A stretch of DNA of 15,298 bases from Acidobacteriota bacterium (GTDB taxonomy: Bacteria > Acidobacteriota > Blastocatellia > Pyrinomonadales > Pyrinomonadaceae), in assembly GCA_013140875.1 (NCBI GenBank), contig JABFSB010000545.1:1-15298 (forward strand). The letters run 5' to 3'. Both the position numbers and the translations under genes were made by a program. Numbering within the stretch: the first letter of the stretch is position 1; the number at the start of each line of letters is the position of its first letter. This document shows, piece by piece, positions 6,695 to 13,174 of this stretch. The notes beneath the pieces are model-generated. The model searched no databases and was not told where the DNA came from. It saw nothing but the letters and a program-made list of their open reading frames with translations.

Positions 6695-8840
6695 CAAAAG
6701 CGGCAAACTCAGGACCGGTACTGGTTGGCGTGTAGGGCAGACCAATCGGCGTGGCGACACTCAGGCCGGACATCGGCAAGCTTATGGTCATACCAGCAGA
6801 GTACGTTTGGTTGGAGAGTACCGACGCACCTAAATAATCCTGAACATTGCGGACCTCAAAACGCTGTCCTGGGGCTAACCCTGCAGTTGCTAAATTCACC
6901 GTAACAGTACTGCTCAAATCCCAGTTATATACCGTAACATTTGCCCTGCCTGCTTCGAACGCGTTGGCGCGCACGGTAGTTTGCTTGCCGGTCGGCCTGG
7001 TTGGACTGAATGTGCTGGTGGTGTCAAACCCGGTTGCCTGTTTCCATTCGTTAAAGTCCAGTGCCCCACCGCCTCCACATGTACCCGTTGCACCCAACGC
7101 GTAGAACGGGGCACGTTTTTGTTCCGTTGGGCAATTCAGAATTGCCGCAGGAGCAAAATAGGTGTTGTTGTTCCAGGTAAAGCCTGAATTCGTACTTTTA
7201 AGAAATACAATTTTGCCGAACGAACCCTCATGTTGGTAAAACGTATTCCCCGTCACCTGAACATTGCTCCAATAATTAAAAGTTATGGCATCGCTCGGTT
7301 CGACAACGTAGTTATTTCTAATGACCGCGTTCGTATTTCCGCCCGCGGGGTTGCGGCCAAGCCAAATACCTGGAATCTCTACCTCGGTGCCTGCCTTATG
7401 GTAAAGGCTTGAATTGATGATCGAGATGTCGTTCGACGGCGTATCGTCACTGCCGACTTCGAGATTTCCAAAACGTCGATTGATGCCATTCGGAAATGAG
7501 GTCGGATTACCCGGAAAATAACCTGGGGACCCATTGTTAAAGCTGATCACGCCGTCAAAGTATACGCTGTTGGCTCTACCGACGCTTGCACCATAAGCCT
7601 TCATGCCAAGGGCAAAATTGTTAAAGCTGATGACATTCGATATCAGCTTTCGACCGGTGTCATTTTGAATGTACAAGCCATGCCCGTGAGGCCGGTCGCT
7701 CGCAACGTGTCCGTTATTGTAAATAATGCAGCCGTATACTTCGGTGTTGGCGGCACCCTCGGTCAGGAAAAAGCCGTCGAGATTGTCATGAACGACGAGA
7801 TTTATGAATTTCAGATCGTCGCCAACCACGTTGATTCCGTCACCGTCTCGAAGAAAACCTCCTTGTCCACTGGTAATGACGAAACTGCGAACCGGATTTG
7901 AGTTTAATAACTCAAAGTCGCGGTAGATTGTGTTGGCGCCATCCACGACGAAACCGGTTCCGTAGAGTTTCACCGGAGCTCCTGCACCGTGAGCAACGGG
8001 AGCGGTTCCGCCCCAGCCTCGAACAACTCGATATGAGCCATCGGCGTTGGCCACGTTGATTTGAACCAATTCATTGTCGATATAGGCCTGATTGCCGGGG
8101 GTAAGGCGAACACTTCCGTTAAAACTCACATTCGATGCGGCAAGAGGCACGGCGGCAACTAGCGACGTGGATGTGGTGGTCGTGTAATAGCCGTCAATTC
8201 GGGCCCATTCGCCTGGATAACTTCTGACGGTCGCCCCAACCAAATTACTGATAAATTTTCCGCGATACAAACCGCCGCGAAGATAAATCGTTTTCCCCTG
8301 AGCGACCGAGGATGGCTGGCTTAGGCCGGTCTGTAAATCCCACGGATTTGTCGAGCTGCCGTTTCCGGTCGGCGAGCCATTTGCGGAAATATAGAGTGCA
8401 TTTGGTACCGGAGTAGGTGATGGAGTAGGTTGCGTTATAAAGCCCGCTAAAACAACCAAAGCAGTCGTCTGGCTATTACCGGCCGCGTCGAAAGCCTTGG
8501 CCTGCAGCATGTGCTTTCCATTTGCCGCTGCACTCCAGTTGAAACTAACGGTAACGTTCTGCAGATTAGGCACCACATTGTTTGTCGACATCAACACCTG
8601 ATCGATCCACAGTTCTATGCGGCTGACTCCGACATCATCGCTTGCCTGAACCGAAAGAGGGATTTGCGGGGAAGTCCGCGAGTAATGACGAAGACCGTTG
8701 AATCTTACGGTCGGAACGATATCGTCGGCTATCAAGGGTCGTGCATCTGGATAATGAATCGAAAGCGCCTGTAAAACCAAGGGCGTGCCTAGGGTAATAA
8801 GTAAAAAAAAGGCCTGTTTTAAATTCAGCCACGCGTACAT
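6675..8840 (-). CDS. secreted Ig-like plus right-handed parallel beta-helix protein
   Basis: A 721-residue exported protein from ATG at 8840, which has AGGTG seven bases upstream; a GTG at 8870 would add ten residues in front of the signal peptide and is less likely. Residues 1-26 (MYAWLNLKQAFFLLITLG...) form a signal peptide with a hydrophobic core. Residues 43-133 look like an Ig-like/cadherin-type domain (SVQASDDVGVSRIELWID, then AKAFDAAGNSQT). A Pro/Thr linker (137-147) leads to a parallel beta-helix of roughly 150-580 with many Asn-rich turns (IIYNNG, ISFNN, NGISxxN-like steps) and HGHGLYIQN (385-393). A beta domain of about 621-721 (EAGRANVTVYNWDLSST) closes the protein. The fold is that of polysaccharide lyases, epimerases and glycan-binding adhesins. 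No catalytic residues can be assigned, so lyase, epimerase or pure binding protein are all open. It runs against the surrounding genes. Confidence 0.9.
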   Translation of the reverse strand: MYAWLNLKQAFFLLITLGTPLVLQALSIHYPDARPLIADDIVPTVRFNGLRHYSRTSPQIPLSVQASDDVGVSRIELWIDQVLMSTNNVVPNLQNVTVSFNWSAAANGKHMLQAKAFDAAGNSQTTALVVLAGFITQPTPSPTPVPNALYISANGSPTGNGSSTNPWDLQTGLSQPSSVAQGKTIYLRGGLYRGKFISNLVGATVRSYPGEWARIDGYYTTTTSTSLVAAVPLAASNVSFNGSVRLTPGNQAYIDNELVQINVANADGSYRVVRGWGGTAPVAHGAGAPVKLYGTGFVVDGANTIYRDFELLNSNPVRSFVITSGQGGFLRDGDGINVVGDDLKFINLVVHDNLDGFFLTEGAANTEVYGCIIYNNGHVASDRPHGHGLYIQNDTGRKLISNVISFNNFALGMKAYGASVGRANSVYFDGVISFNNGSPGYFPGNPTSFPNGINRRFGNLEVGSDDTPSNDISIINSSLYHKAGTEVEIPGIWLGRNPAGGNTNAVIRNNYVVEPSDAITFNYWSNVQVTGNTFYQHEGSFGKIVFLKSTNSGFTWNNNTYFAPAAILNCPTEQKRAPFYALGATGTCGGGGALDFNEWKQATGFDTTSTFSPTRPTGKQTTVRANAFEAGRANVTVYNWDLSSTVTVNLATAGLAPGQRFEVRNVQDYLGASVLSNQTYSAGMTISLPMSGLSVATPIGLPYTPTSTGPEFAAFVIVPLY

Positions 8841-8945
8841 AGGAAAACACCTGGAATCCTCGGAAATCACTAAACCTGCTCACGTGTGGAAGGTTAAGAG
8901 CTTTAGCGTGGGTATGTTGCCGAACAGTCAAGTGGGCCGTTGTGT

Positions 8946-8962
8946 CGTCTTCTGGTAAGACG
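8946..8962. repeat. short hairpin in the divergent region
   Basis: CGTCTT (8946-8951) and AAGACG (8957-8962) pair around a five-base loop CTGGT. The arms are only six base pairs and no U-tract follows, so it may be an operator half-site pair, part of the 5' leader of the beta-helix transcript, or chance. Confidence 0.25.
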
Positions 8963-9114
8963 TCAGCGTCCGAAACACCTATAGTTAAGCGTAGATAAGA
9001 TGAGAAAGTCAATCAAAAACTTCCCCACGGACAAACATTTTTAGAGGGCGAATCTTGGGAATCGGTGTGACTTCTATTAGTGCAAACAGTCCTTCCGTTA
9101 TCAAAATCGGTCTA

Positions 9115-9143
9115 TTGTGTTAACCGATCCATAGCCGTTTAAT
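9115..9143 (+). promoter_or_regulatory. candidate sigma-70-type promoter for the aminotransferase operon
   Basis: TTGTGT (9115-9120, 3 of 6 consensus positions) is followed by a 17-base spacer and TTTAAT (9138-9143, 5 of 6 consensus positions). It would leave a 5' leader of about 240 bases before the ATG at 9389. An alternative, TTGTCG (9315-9320) with TTTATC (9338-9343), has better position but a worse -10. Promoter consensus in this lineage is uncertain. Confidence 0.25.
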
Positions 9144-9388
9144 GCCACAACAAACTGTCTGTCTGCCAGATTTCTTAAATTCGGGCAACTGTTATCAATA
9201 AATAGCCCTAAACAGTCGAAAGGCGTCTTCCGGGATTTCAGCCGCAGTCAAAACTGCTAATTCCCGGTGCTTGGTCTTCAGCAAATCATGAATGCCCTGA
9301 ATAGGGCCAGATTTTTGTCGAAGCTCTTACTAATCGTTTTATCGCCGGCGGATTCTCCCCATCGAGTCAATTTTCTGGAAAAAAGCTT

Positions 9389-10678
9389 ATGCAAAGCACT
9401 TTACTTACTGAAACTCGCGGCATCTCCAACGGCAAGATCCCGGTTCAAGTTCCTTTTTTCCGACCCCATGTAGGCGACGAAGAAATAAACGAGGTCGTTT
9501 CGACCCTCCGAAGCGGCTGGTTGACGACGGGCCCAAAGGTCAACGCTTTTGAAAGGGAGTTTGCAAGCGCAGTCAATGCCCGGCACGCGGTTGCACTTAA
9601 CTCTTGTACGGCGGCCCTCCATCTTGCCGTCGAGGCAATAGGTCTGCGTGAGGGCGAGGCGGTCTTGATACCAACAATGACTTTCGCCGCAACTGCCGAG
9701 ATCATTCTTTACAAAAAAGCTGTTCCAGTTCTGGTCGATTGCGACCCCGTCACGGGCAACATGGACCTTGCCGATGCCGAGCGTAAGATCGAGGCACTCA
9801 AACGCCGCTGCTTGCCGTATTTGCGCGGCCGGGATCTTAATGTCGTCGGCATGATTCCGGTACATGTTGGCGGGCACATGATGAATTTGGACGAGCTAAA
9901 AGCTTTTGCCAGAGCGAACAACCTCTGGATTATCGAGGATGGAGCTCACGCTTTTCCGGCCGCATGGCGTGCAAATTCGGCCGACCGATGGCACTTTTGC
10001 GGTGATGACACGGCGCTCGTCACTTGCTTCTCATTTTACGCCAACAAGACAATCACGACTGGCGAAGGAGGGATGGCAGTTACGAGTAGCAAGGCCATAG
10101 CGGACAAAATCCGCCTCATGTCCCTTCACGGACTGTCACATGACGCATGGGGCAGATTCTCTGGAACGGGAAACTGGGATTATCAGATAGTTCAGCCTGG
10201 CTACAAGTACAACTTGACGGATATCGCCGCTGCGATCGGCTGTCATCAACTGACCCGTGCCGAAGAAATGAGAAAACAGCGCGAAGCCGTCGCGGAGTTC
10301 TACTTATCATCTCTAAACGACGTGAGCGAGATCGCTTTACCGGTGAATGACGACGATCGGATAAATTCATGGCATCTTTTCCCGATTCGCCTAAAGCTTC
10401 ACAGTTTGGAAATCAATCGTAACGAGTTTATCGAAAAACTTAAAAACAGCGGTGTTGGTTGCTCGGTTCACTGGAGGCCGCTTCATATGCATCCGTTGTA
10501 CCAGGAGCGATTGGGTTGGAACGAAAACCATTTTCCAACTGCAAGTCAACTCTGGAAGGAAATCATCAGTCTGCCGATCTTTTCTTCCATGACTTTCGAA
10601 GAAATGGTGCATGTAGTTGAAACGGTAAAACAAATTTGCGCCGCATATCAGAAGAATACTGTATCGAGAGCCGCTTAA
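9389..10678 (+). CDS. DegT/DnrJ/EryC1/StrS family PLP-dependent sugar aminotransferase
   Basis: A 429-residue fold-type I aminotransferase. Expected landmarks are present in order: VPFFRPHVGDEEINEV (21-36), SGWLTTGPKVNAFEREFA (42-59), ALNSCTAALHLA (69-80) for phosphate contacts, IPTMTFAATAE, PVHVGGHMMNLDEL (157-170), IIEDGAHAFPA (181-191) with the PLP-ring-binding Asp184, and SFYANKTITTGEGGMA (215-230), where K220 is the Schiff-base lysine. GYKYNLTDIAAAIG (271-284) completes the signature. These enzymes convert a 4-keto (or 3-keto) sugar nucleotide to the amino sugar using glutamate. With the phosphoglycosyl transferase next door, a UDP-4-amino-sugar of the bacillosamine or related type is plausible but not proven. 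The first 19 residues precede the usual family start; no better in-frame start is seen. A GGAAAAAA stretch just upstream gives a weak ribosome site. The stop overlaps the next start in TAATG. Confidence 0.95.
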   Translation: MQSTLLTETRGISNGKIPVQVPFFRPHVGDEEINEVVSTLRSGWLTTGPKVNAFEREFASAVNARHAVALNSCTAALHLAVEAIGLREGEAVLIPTMTFAATAEIILYKKAVPVLVDCDPVTGNMDLADAERKIEALKRRCLPYLRGRDLNVVGMIPVHVGGHMMNLDELKAFARANNLWIIEDGAHAFPAAWRANSADRWHFCGDDTALVTCFSFYANKTITTGEGGMAVTSSKAIADKIRLMSLHGLSHDAWGRFSGTGNWDYQIVQPGYKYNLTDIAAAIGCHQLTRAEEMRKQREAVAEFYLSSLNDVSEIALPVNDDDRINSWHLFPIRLKLHSLEINRNEFIEKLKNSGVGCSVHWRPLHMHPLYQERLGWNENHFPTASQLWKEIISLPIFSSMTFEEMVHVVETVKQICAAYQKNTVSRAA

Positions 10679-11340
10679 TGATAAATGAACGCCGTCGTCA
10701 AGGACTTCCAAGAACGATAGAGATCGGTTTAGCCTTTCTCGGACTGACGGCAGTCGCTCCGGTGCTGGCTTTTTTCGCGATCCTGATAAGGCTAAATTCG
10801 CGGGGGCCGGTTTTATTCAGGCAGCAGAGAGTTGGACAAAAAGGCAAGATATTTGTGCTTTTTAAGCTCAGGACAATGGCGGTTTCACAGACTGGACCAA
10901 TGATCACAGCCGCCGACGATCGACGAGTGACGTCGGTTGGCAAAATACTTCGTCGCTATAAGATAGACGAACTGCCAGAACTTTGGAATGTGCTGATTGG
11001 AGAAATGTCCTTCGTCGGGCCCCGTCCGGAAGTACCGGAGTTTGTCGACCTCGACGACATCTCGTGGCAGGACATCCTGAGTCACCGGCCTGGAATAACT
11101 GATCCTGTTACGCTTCGGCTGAGAAACGAAGAACAGCTTCTAGCGCAAGTGGTAGATAGAGAACGTTACTATCGAGAGGTTGTACAGCCATACAAAAAAC
11201 GAGGTTACGTAAATTTTGTCAGAAATAAGAGCTGGAGAACCGATATTAGAATCATCGGAAGAACCCTGAAAGCAATTGCTCTTCCGCGAACGATAAAGCA
11301 ACCGACTCGGGAAGAGATGCAGTGGTCTCTGGCCGATTAG
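10678..11340 (+). CDS. monotopic phosphoglycosyl transferase (bacterial sugar transferase family)
   Basis: A 220-residue enzyme of the PglC/WcaJ catalytic-domain superfamily, in the short form without an N-terminal membrane bundle. A re-entrant hydrophobic helix (14-39, containing LGLTAVAPVLAFFAI) is followed by RGPVLFRQQRVGQKGKIF (42-59), FKLRTM (62-67), TSVGKILRRYKIDELPEL (85-102) with the catalytic Asp97-Glu98 dyad, NVLIGEMSFVGPRPE (104-118), and RPGITDPVTLR (137-147). It transfers a sugar phosphate from a nucleotide sugar to undecaprenyl phosphate on the inner face of the membrane, the first step of lipid-linked glycan assembly. I chose ATG at 10678, overlapping the aminotransferase stop (TAATG), rather than an upstream ATG at 10636, because residue 1 then falls at the usual family start and the pair is translationally coupled. 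Proximity to the aminotransferase suggests that gene supplies its substrate. Confidence 0.95.
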   Translation: MINERRRQGLPRTIEIGLAFLGLTAVAPVLAFFAILIRLNSRGPVLFRQQRVGQKGKIFVLFKLRTMAVSQTGPMITAADDRRVTSVGKILRRYKIDELPELWNVLIGEMSFVGPRPEVPEFVDLDDISWQDILSHRPGITDPVTLRLRNEEQLLAQVVDRERYYREVVQPYKKRGYVNFVRNKSWRTDIRIIGRTLKAIALPRTIKQPTREEMQWSLAD

Positions 11341-11349
11341 ACCTGGAAG

Positions 11350-12789
11350 ATGAAGATAGGCGGGGCAAAAGGTTTGCGCAACATAACCTCAAGAGCCCTC
11401 GAAAGCGGAAGACGATTTTCCGCCGTGGGCTTGTTTGGCAGCGTTCCATTCTACGCCCTGCTGGTGGCGATCGCGATTTTCTCAATTCCTTACGGAGCGG
11501 TTGGGACTTCGTATAAGTCGCTGCTGGTATTGGTCGTTTCGGTCATTGCAGGATTTAGGATAATAGACGGCTTCGCGAGCCGATCTTTGAGAATTGCCGA
11601 GCCACGACTGTTGGCACCGCTCTTTGGCATTCTAGGCTTGGCGATCCTCCAGACCGTTCAATGGCCGGGTGCGGCTTCGGCCATCAGTGTCGACCCGTAC
11701 GAGACAAAATCTTTTATCTTGATCTTTGCGGCCGTGGTTGTCACCGCCGAGGTTTTGTTTTTCTATACTACCACCGCTCATCGTCTGAAATGCCTTGTGG
11801 TACTGGTAATTGCGGTCGGGACGGGCAGTGCAGTCTTCGGACTATTGCGCGAGTTTTATTTTGACTCCCAGAGCGCGTGGCTCGCGGGATACTTGTTCCC
11901 AAAGCAAGGCTTTGCCCAATTCATCAACCGAAATCATTTTGCGCTTTTGATCGAAATGGCCTTCGGTCTACTGTTGGGGATATTGCTAAAGGGAGATTTT
12001 TCGGAAAAATTCAAATTCTTTGGCTGGGTGCTGGCCGCAGTTATGGGCTACTCAATGATCGCGGCGAATTCACGCGGCGGACTGGTCAGCATGGCTGCAC
12101 TTATTCTTTTTGCGGTCGCGGTTCACATGATGACGCGGGAAGCAACAAGCAGGGGCATTCGCAAAGAACTTCAAAGCAAATTTCTCGAATCGATGACTTA
12201 CGTCCGTAAGATCGGGGCCGCCGCCGGCATCCTGGTGACGGTAGCTGGTTTGATTGTCGTTGTGATTGCGTTCGTGGGCGGTGAGACAACAGTGACGCGC
12301 TTCGAAAAGTTAAAAGGTGAGTTTGAGACGACGAACAACGCGGGTGTAAACCGAAACCTCATTTGGCAAGCGACTTTTGAAATGTTCGAGAGCAACCCGA
12401 TTTTTGGAGTAGGCTTCGGAGGATATGGAACTGCTATTCCGAAGTTCGAACCCTCAGGCGGAAAATATAGGTTGCAGCAGGCGCATAACGACTACCTCGA
12501 AATTCTGTCTAATGGAGGGATTGTCGGTTTTGCTTTGTTTGCTTTGTTCGCTGGGATCGTGGTGCGTCGCGCTTCGAAGAACCTAACGTCAGGCAATCGG
12601 TTCCGTCGAACAATCTGTTTCGGCTCAGCTATCGGTATTTTCGGCGTCTTAGTTCATAGTCTTGTCGATTTTGGACTTCATATTCCGGTCAATGCATTTA
12701 CTTTTGCGGTTCTTATTGTCATCGCCACAGTAAAGGTACGAGAAGCCACGACAGAAAGGAATGAAGTTTTGCGAGCGCAAGCGGTTTAA
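11350..12789 (+). CDS. O-antigen polymerase/ligase family membrane protein (Wzy_C type)
   Basis: A 479-residue integral membrane protein with about ten hydrophobic segments, the first at 33-47 and the last at 445-460. Family landmarks are clear: FINRNHFALLIEM (191-203), IAANSRGGLVSMAA (237-250), a periplasmic loop with NRNLIWQATFEMF (334-346), IFGVGFGGYG (351-360), QAHNDYLEILSNGGIVGF (377-394) and LVHSLVDFGLHIP (434-446). The arginines in the SRGG and NRNLIW segments and the histidine in HNDYLE are the residues usually tied to catalysis in the O-antigen ligase/polymerase superfamily. It would join undecaprenyl-linked repeat units outside the membrane into a polymer (Wzy role) or pass them to an acceptor (WaaL role); sequence alone does not separate the two. 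In a cluster with its own phosphoglycosyl transferase, polymerase is the likelier role. It begins 9 bases after the preceding gene; the GGAAG touching the ATG is too close for a good ribosome site. Confidence 0.93.
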   Translation: MKIGGAKGLRNITSRALESGRRFSAVGLFGSVPFYALLVAIAIFSIPYGAVGTSYKSLLVLVVSVIAGFRIIDGFASRSLRIAEPRLLAPLFGILGLAILQTVQWPGAASAISVDPYETKSFILIFAAVVVTAEVLFFYTTTAHRLKCLVVLVIAVGTGSAVFGLLREFYFDSQSAWLAGYLFPKQGFAQFINRNHFALLIEMAFGLLLGILLKGDFSEKFKFFGWVLAAVMGYSMIAANSRGGLVSMAALILFAVAVHMMTREATSRGIRKELQSKFLESMTYVRKIGAAAGILVTVAGLIVVVIAFVGGETTVTRFEKLKGEFETTNNAGVNRNLIWQATFEMFESNPIFGVGFGGYGTAIPKFEPSGGKYRLQQAHNDYLEILSNGGIVGFALFALFAGIVVRRASKNLTSGNRFRRTICFGSAIGIFGVLVHSLVDFGLHIPVNAFTFAVLIVIATVKVREATTERNEVLRAQAV

Positions 12790-12811
12790 CTGAGAAGGAA
12801 TTTCCTAAAAT

Positions 12812-12817
12812 AAGGAG
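12812..12817 (+). promoter_or_regulatory. strong Shine-Dalgarno site (AAGGAG)
   Basis: AAGGAG lies six bases before ATG at 12824 and fixes the start of the small secreted protein. It is by far the best ribosome site in the window, where most glycan genes have weak or no Shine-Dalgarno sequence, and suggests that this small protein is made in larger amounts than its neighbours. Confidence 0.75.
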
Positions 12818-12823
12818 TAAGTT

Positions 12824-13159
12824 ATGGAAAGAATTGAGGACCTTTTTCGTAGAGGCTGGCGAACAGCTATCACCGCGATCTTCGTACTTTTGGTCTTTAC
12901 GGTACCGGCATCTAAGGGCGTCTTAAGCAAATGGTTCAACATCCATGCGGCCAGTGGCAACAACCATGGGAATAACCAGGGAAACAATCACGACAGCCAC
13001 AGCAACAATTCGGGAAGTTACTCGTCACAGGGATCTCCGCATTCCAACCCGGCGGCGAGTCCCGTTAACCAGAGTGACTCGTGCTCGACGGGCCGGCGGC
13101 ACTCGCGTTCACATCATGGTCATCGAAGTCATGGACATTACCGGCCTAATGGACGCTAA
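12824..13159 (+). CDS. small secreted or membrane-anchored His/Asn/Ser-rich protein
   Basis: A 111-residue protein of unknown family. Residues 1-13 are charged (MERIEDLFRRGWR); 14-30 (TAITAIFVLLVFTVPAS) form one hydrophobic segment that could be a signal peptide with a cleavage site near residue 30, or an N-terminal anchor. The rest is low complexity: an Asn/Gly/His stretch (45-63, GNNHGNNQGNNHDSHSNN), a Ser/Pro stretch (64-85), a lone Cys87, and a basic His-rich tail (91-111) with six histidines between 93 and 105. Eleven histidines in total suggest metal or acidic-polysaccharide binding outside the cell, but this is inference from composition. It lies 34 bases after the Wzy-like gene and 15 before the kinase gene, so all three are probably co-transcribed. 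A strong AAGGAG ribosome site supports that it is real. I do not recognise a homologue. Confidence 0.7.
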   Translation: MERIEDLFRRGWRTAITAIFVLLVFTVPASKGVLSKWFNIHAASGNNHGNNQGNNHDSHSNNSGSYSSQGSPHSNPAASPVNQSDSCSTGRRHSRSHHGHRSHGHYRPNGR

Positions 13160-13161
13160 TC

Positions 13162-13167
13162 AGGTGA
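13162..13167 (+). promoter_or_regulatory. Shine-Dalgarno site (AGGTGA) of the kinase gene
   Basis: AGGTGA ends seven bases before ATG at 13175. It lies within the 15-base gap after the small His-rich gene and supports ATG 13175 over the in-frame ATG at 13205, which has no comparable site. Confidence 0.6.
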
Positions 13168-13174
13168 CGCTGCG

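Larger units (their letters stand above)
8841..9388. other. divergent intergenic region, about 550 bases, no convincing gene
   Basis: This is the only long stretch without a credible gene. It separates the minus-strand beta-helix gene from the plus-strand aminotransferase operon and must hold promoters for one or both. It is AT-richer than the flanking genes around 9000-9220. A heptamer AACAGTC occurs three times on the plus strand (8923-8929, 9085-9091, 9211-9217). Open frames that cross it are short, lack ribosome sites and have no recognisable composition. A weak minus-strand promoter candidate has TTGACT at 9012-9007 but only a poor -10 about 17-19 bases further. No tRNA, riboswitch or CRISPR repeat pattern was recognised. 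Confidence 0.7.

Noticed and set aside
8635..9012. Minus-strand frame (125 codons) covering the start of the beta-helix gene and part of the intergenic region
   Set aside because: It overlaps the signal peptide and Ig-like domain in another frame, and its translation has no recognisable feature; the beta-helix frame is clearly the coding one.
8841..9388. Possible sigma-54 promoter in the divergent region
   Set aside because: I looked for TGGC-N8-TGC style elements with a GG/GC spacing of ten; fragments such as GGTATGTTGC do not keep the spacing.
9267..9473. Short plus-strand frame (68 codons) ahead of the aminotransferase
   Set aside because: It overlaps the start of the aminotransferase in another frame, lacks a ribosome site and has unremarkable composition; a leader peptide cannot be excluded but is not supported.
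9401..9877. Minus-strand open frame (158 codons) inside the aminotransferase gene
   Set aside because: Antisense to a well-conserved PLP enzyme; the translation resembles no protein family and has no start context.
10636..10677. Upstream ATG start for the phosphoglycosyl transferase
   Set aside because: It would add 14 residues overlapping the aminotransferase C-terminus by 43 bases; the TAATG start at 10678 matches the usual family N-terminus.
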